DNA from: Trichuris trichiura
Taxonomy: Eukaryota > Nematoda > Enoplea > Trichinellida > Trichuridae
Length of the DNA stretch: 64,000 bases
Direction: 5' to 3'
Assembly: GCA_037903355.1 (NCBI GenBank)
Contig: JBAJFE010000026.1
Span: 6,572,001-6,636,000 of the forward strand
This document shows, one piece after another, positions 59,468-64,000 of the stretch. A model generated the notes under the pieces. It saw nothing but the letters and a program-made list of their open reading frames with translations, made no database searches and had not been told where the DNA came from. The position numbers were made by a program, and so were the translations under genes. Positions within the stretch are counted from its first letter, which is position 1. Each line of letters begins with the position of its first letter.

Positions 59468-60716
59468 GAGTATATAAGTTTATTGTTATAGAAAAATTGA
59501 TTTGTTTTTCCGGGATGTTTAGGTTAGGATTTAACCTTTCTCCAGCGAATAGGTAACGGAACCCATTCTCGAGTATGCAAATGCATCCATTTTATGACTT
59601 ACAGACGCATTTGTTCTACTTGATTTCCTTCCGCTATAGTTGTCCCGTTGAGGAGATGCGTCTAATTTTGCCTAACGTTTGTTCGTAGATCCAAGCCTGA
59701 TTTTTGAAAAATGCTTAAACCAGTCGGAAGGCTTTGAAAATTGCGCTCATTTCTTTCCGCCGAAATTCCAACCCGAAAAGCAGGTCTGTCCGGAGTGGTC
59801 GGGCAAAATGCGCATTTTGGATCTCCTTTTGGCCGTTGTAAAAAGTACAACCGACGACAAGGTTGTTCTCGTGAGCAACTATACGCAGACGCTCGATTTG
59901 TTTGAACAACTGTGCACGCTTCGCCGCTACGGTTATGTCCGCTTGGACGGAACGATGAGCATTAAGAAAAGAGCGAAAATAGTCGAACAGTTCAACGACC
60001 CCGAAGTATGCGACTGTCACTTATTTTAGCAACATTTTCCTTCAACTGTTTGTAGAGCTCAACTTTCATATTTATGCTGTCCAGCAAAGCGGGCGGTTGC
60101 GGGTTAAATCTGATTGGTGCTAATCGTTTGGTAATGTTCGATCCTGATTGGAATCCAGCCAATGACGGACAAGCAATGGCGAGAGTATGGAGGGACGGAC
60201 AGAAAAAGAATTGCTTCATTTATCGAATGCTTACGGTCATTTTAAGAAATTTGCCTTTTTATGTTAGCTTTTTTGCATAATGCTTTTTCTTTTAGACTGG
60301 TTCCATTGAGGAAAAGATTTTCCAACGTCAATCCCATAAAAAGGCTCTTAGTTCATGCGTAGTAGACAATGAGGAAGATGTGGCCAGGCATTTCTCCGTT
60401 GATCAACTTAGGGATTTGTTCAAACTACGCGTAGATACATTAAGCGACACTCACGACACGTAGCTTTAATATAAAGGTGATAACAGTTATTGACATTACG
60501 TTTAAATTACTTAGGCTAAAATGCAAGCGATGTGTTAATGGCATTGAATCGATAGCGCCTCCGGAAAGTGCCGACACTAACTCGGACCTGTCGCTTTGGC
60601 ATCACTGTCGAGATAAGAAACGTATACCGGATAACGCGGTTAAGGCTGTATGGGCCTGCGGCTTAATCACTTTTTGCTTCTATCAAAGTTCACACGACCA
60701 ATGCAACGTCGATTGA
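56929..60716 (+). CDS. RAD54: RAD54 DNA translocase (SNF2 family), homologous recombination
   Basis: RAD54 is a nuclear ATP-driven dsDNA translocase that works with RAD51 in strand exchange. Exons: 56929-57003, 57055-57192, 57222-57309, 57368-57506, 57561-57756, 58130-58198, 58250-58343, 58403-58527, 58590-58847, 58895-58967, 59024-59185, 59689-60005, 60056-60235, 60296-60459, 60515-60716. This gives 759 residues plus an unseen start (human 747). Seen: N-terminal [20 protein letters not shown]-binding [12 protein letters not shown] split over exons 8-9, [69 protein letters not shown], and the C-terminal zinc-binding CKRC with later H and C. A candidate extra exon (59278-59340, 63 nt, phase 1 both sides) would insert 21 residues between LCN and HPSLIFEKC. 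The 29-nt intron 57193-57221 is needed to keep frame. Confidence 0.95.
59396..59467. repeat. (AAT)n microsatellite in a RAD54 intron
   Basis: About 24 uninterrupted trinucleotide units lie between the optional 63-nt exon and the next constant exon. Confidence 0.99.
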
Positions 60717-62692
60717 AGTTATTTGCATATGTTTTTTTGGCGTTTTTGAATGCCTACAAATGGTGCCTCATTTGATGAACGAAAATGTTCAACAAGTTTG
60801 CCTCACCTTTACTGGCGCTCTCATTGGCGGCATCGACTCGTCGTCGTTCTTAAAAATGCTGAGCGTTTTACAGATTAGCCAACTATCGCATCACTGAGTG
60901 GCTTTTTTGTTTGCAATTTAAATTTCCATTGGCTTTGCTGCCATCTGTTGTCCGGTGGCGAAAAAATGGACACTTTTAGTGTTCCTTTTTTGTCAGACCA
61001 TTTTTGATTGCGTAATAAATTTAACTGAAAAAATTTATTCTTTTCTTGCCGATTGCCAAAGCAGACTGTAAGGTCGGCTTTGGGGCTCATTGCTTTTTTC
61101 AAAGCGCAAAAAGGGGGTAACTGTTAGCAGACTTTTTTTTAATTTGAAAAAAGCTCCTCAAATTCGCCACGGAACTTTCAGTCGGACGGCTTACCGCTTA
61201 TGTAGTATACTTAAGTATTTCTTCTTTCTTTACGAGCGTGTTTAAATTTTTTTAAAAAACTTTTTTCCACTATTTCCAAAGCCTTTTTGAATGATGTTTA
61301 CCGCAAAAAAGAGTATTGTCAAAAAAAGTTCTCGCAAATACAGTACGCTAAGTGAAGTGTAGGTGAAACGCTGGAAAAATTTTGAGCTCCTGTTGATGAC
61401 GCTGTCTTGTTAGTCATTATGAGTGTGCAGTATTTAAGCTGAAGCCGAATAAAGATTACTGTTTGACAGATAAAAGCCTTTAGCCAACAGGAACAGACTT
61501 CTAACGGTCCAGTTGCCATATCCGAAACTAACAAGCCGAAGTTGTTTCCGGAAAGGAATCAGCTGGAAAAATGAAGTCCTATTGTCAGCTTTAGTTATTA
61601 AGTAACGAACGCTCATCGCGATCGACAGGAATTTAAATCTTTTATTGCTTAACCTGCATTCCTGATAGCTTACTGTATGTCCTGCGAATTCGACAAAACA
61701 GTTAGTGACATTTATGTGAGACACTTTTATTCCCGTTTAACTGACTGTAGAGTAACAGAGATAAACAATGACGAAGCCTACGGTGAAAACTCAGTATTGC
61801 CTGCTTTTTTCGTCTCAGTTATGATACGGCGTAGGACAAATATGTATATCGCACTTCCGACGATAATGAAAAATATTGAAATGTGTTGCACATTTGAGTG
61901 TAGCTTGATACGATTGTAAAAAAGATGGGTTATTTAAACTGGAATATCCGTTAACGTGAAATTCATTACTACGTTAAGAACACCGGTGGTTCGTGTATAG
62001 TAACATCAAATCATTGCGTACGCTTAGATAGTGTTTATTCATAGTTTGATTTCGTTATACGTACAAACGCCCGCATTTCGTTAGGCTTTACTTTACGAAA
62101 AACCTGAAAATCACATTAACTTACTGTATATAATCAAGCTACCATGTCTGCATACGACATTTTGTTGCAGCTACGCGCGATACAGCGGAAAAGTTTGGCG
62201 CTTATAATAATAACAATTTTGATTTCGACTGAAAATCGTGTTTGGCAGGTGTCAAAAAAGATAACATTCCGTTGCCCTTCGGCCGCCGCGTCTTCGACGT
62301 CTATCGACGTTGAAAAAAATGATCTTCAATTACAAGCCCTCTTCAAATTCAAGTTAAATACGAAAATTTGCGCGCTGACGACATTCAATCTGTACCTATC
62401 CGCCTCATTGACCAACCGAAATTCAGAAACGCTTAAAGCCGAAAAACAAATGTTCAGTCATACATTCTGTGCGCTTAGCAACGCCTAAGTTTAGCAAAAC
62501 CGTTTTTTTCATGTTCATTTAATTCGAGCAGTCTACAGTAAGAATATAAGTAAAGTCAGGTAGTTATGTAATAGATTTTAATTGCGCGTTGCCGCATTGT
62601 AAATTTGCCAGCCTTTCTGCAAGCAATGCTGTTAAATAACTTTTATTGAACGAATAAGCACATTCGAGCATCTTCGCTATCAATTTACTGGG
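60717..62692. other. Intergenic region between convergent RAD54 and SNAPC3
   Basis: No supported gene. The open frames 61434-61724 (minus), 61677-61919 and 62144-62488 (plus) have no recognised domain or splice structure. The region is AT-rich with poly-T and poly-A runs. Confidence 0.5.
62642..62647 (-). terminator. Candidate poly(A) signal of SNAPC3
   Basis: TTTATT on the plus strand reads AATAAA on the minus strand, 46 nt past the SNAPC3 stop codon. Confidence 0.5.
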
Positions 62693-63894
62693 CTATTCAG
62701 TGTATCGGTGGAAAAAAGGTATCAGCCTGAAGTTTCTTACTTTTTCGCCTTTTTCGTCCATACAGAAAGATCGAAAACATCCGTCGCACAAAAGGTTGTA
62801 TTGGAAAGGCGAATCGCCAGCGTCCAATTCAACTTTCCAATCAACGAAATGACTTTTGCACATATTGCAGCGGGAAATGTGCTTGTCCGTTTTACGCGTC
62901 CGAAGAGGATACAAAGAACGGTCTTGCGGATCACTGGAATGGATCAAGTGGATGTCGGAGAACACGAATAAGTGTTCGCAATGGCCTTGGTGAACATAAA
63001 CGTATGGTTCGCCAATACGAATTTTCAGCTGGTTGAATGTCGTTTCCTAAATGGTAATAGTACGCCATAAAGGTTTGAGCAAATGAGTATACACTAAATT
63101 ACCTCCATTTTGGTTGCTCGAAAGCAAGCAGGATCGCTGTGTTTTCTCGACAGAAATGAAAGAATTGGTTCGCTAAGGTCGGTTGCGTGTGGAAGTCGCA
63201 AATCATTGTAGAACGTTCGATTGATGTAAAAGAAGGCACCGGGGTAGGCGTCCCGAGCGATCGGTATTTTTTCCAAATCACTGTCAGGCTGTACTTCAAC
63301 AAGTGGCGCCATGTCACTGGGACAAAAAATTTTGTCACGAACTTCGACCAAACGTTGACTACCCAAAACATAGAAACTGCAATCAAAGTTCGAAGCTTTC
63401 CATCTTGAGTAGCATCTCCGGTTGAACGGCTTGTTCGAAGGTCGATAGAATAGCATAGTAAGAACTACGTCGTCTTCGAACTCGTCCAACTTCACGACTG
63501 CGGAAGCTGCTGGAACTGAATCTGCTTCACTCGACGTTTTATCAACACTTTCATTAAAATAACTGTGCCAGCAGCGCATGCCGACAGGCTCAATCGGGTA
63601 GTTGCGTTTCGGCTTCTCCAAAAACTTCAATGTACTCAACTGGGGGTTGCTCACCTTTACGAGCTTGTTTTCCGTAGCCAAGTCGACATCGCATCGCAAG
63701 TTTTCCACGTCCATATCGTTAACAATAAGCTCTACCGAATCGTTGTCCAGATCGAGAAGACTTTTAACCGCCTCCTTCTCCGAACTTATGTTCAAAATTG
63801 GAGAAAGACCTTTCGCCATTTCTATAGCCGATTCAGCAAACTTCTTAACGTCAATTTCCTTGACAGACTGCCACTCCTTTTCGTGACGAAGCAT
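62693..63894 (-). CDS. SNAPC3: snRNA-activating protein complex subunit 3 (SNAP50)
   Basis: SNAPC3 is a core DNA-binding subunit of the nuclear complex that binds the proximal sequence element of snRNA genes. There are two exons: 63103-63894 and 62693-63046, with a phase-0 56-nt intron; about 381 residues (human 411). ATG 63892-63894 is the first plausible start. A frame extension three codons upstream has only TTG. Exon 1 has a variable acidic N-terminal half, then FYVLGSQRLVEVRDKIFCPSD, AFFYINRTFYND and CFRATKME. Exon 2 has LKIRIGEPYVYVHQGHCEHL, then the zinc-binding pattern CNMC followed by CDGC, which is the conserved end of the family. The gene converges with RAD54. Exons upstream of the window edge cannot be excluded but are not needed. 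Confidence 0.93.
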
Positions 63895-64000
63895 AATTTT
63901 CAACAGAGTCGGAGCGAAACTTTATGCGCGTCGCAATCACCGGTTACAAATAATGAAAAGCAGGTTCTACATTTTCTTAAACACTGCTCAATGCATTTCG

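Noticed and set aside
59395..59470. CRISPR-like regular repeat
   Set aside because: It is a simple trinucleotide microsatellite without spacers.

Overview
The window is nuclear DNA of a small-genome invertebrate, most likely a nematode. The evidence is compact genes whose introns are mostly 45-65 nt with T-rich acceptors, full-length orthologues of animal genes (UNC-13, DAP3/mS29, testin, RAD54, SNAPC3), a TWK-type two-pore K+ channel, and scattered units of the nematode telomere repeat TTAGGC. I cannot name the species. No rRNA, tRNA, CRISPR or prokaryotic operon was seen. Exon models were built by hand from splice sites, reading phase and family similarity; the phases close throughout for UNC-13 (except one gap), RAD54, DAP3, testin, SNAPC3 and the K+ channel.

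Layout. 0-8.9 kb: a CDC34/UBE2R-type ubiquitin-conjugating enzyme gene (-) with a damaged active-site region, divergent from the mitochondrial ribosomal protein gene DAP3/mS29 (+). 8.9-24.4 kb: a >=32-exon unc-13/Munc13 gene (-) with C2A, C1, C2B, MUN and C2C domains. 24.4-36 kb: gene-poor and repeat-rich, with an unrecognised five-exon acidic-protein gene (+, 30.3-32.0 kb), three related pogo/Tigger-like elements and a long TA microsatellite. 38.0-42.1 kb: a two-pore-domain K+ channel gene (+) whose first selectivity filter is split by a 66-nt stop-free intron. 42.7-45.7 kb: foldback repeats and a broken Tigger transposase gene. 47.8-48.6 kb: a single-exon divergent SOX/HMG-box gene (+). 49.7-52.3 kb: a decayed Penelope-like retroelement (-) with a hammerhead-like motif just past its coding end. 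53.2-55.7 kb: testin (-). 56.9-60.7 kb: RAD54 (+). 62.7-63.9 kb: SNAPC3 (-).

The genes do not form one pathway. They are independent housekeeping genes (ubiquitin transfer, mitochondrial translation, recombination, snRNA transcription), neuronal and junction genes (synaptic priming, K+ leak current, testin) and one developmental regulator. Mobile elements sit between genes or in gene-poor stretches. I found no convincing new multi-gene system. The best leads are the filter-splitting intron, the disrupted E2 active site, the orphan acidic gene built from phase-1 exons, the ribozyme-like motif of the retroelement, and the TTAGGC foldbacks.
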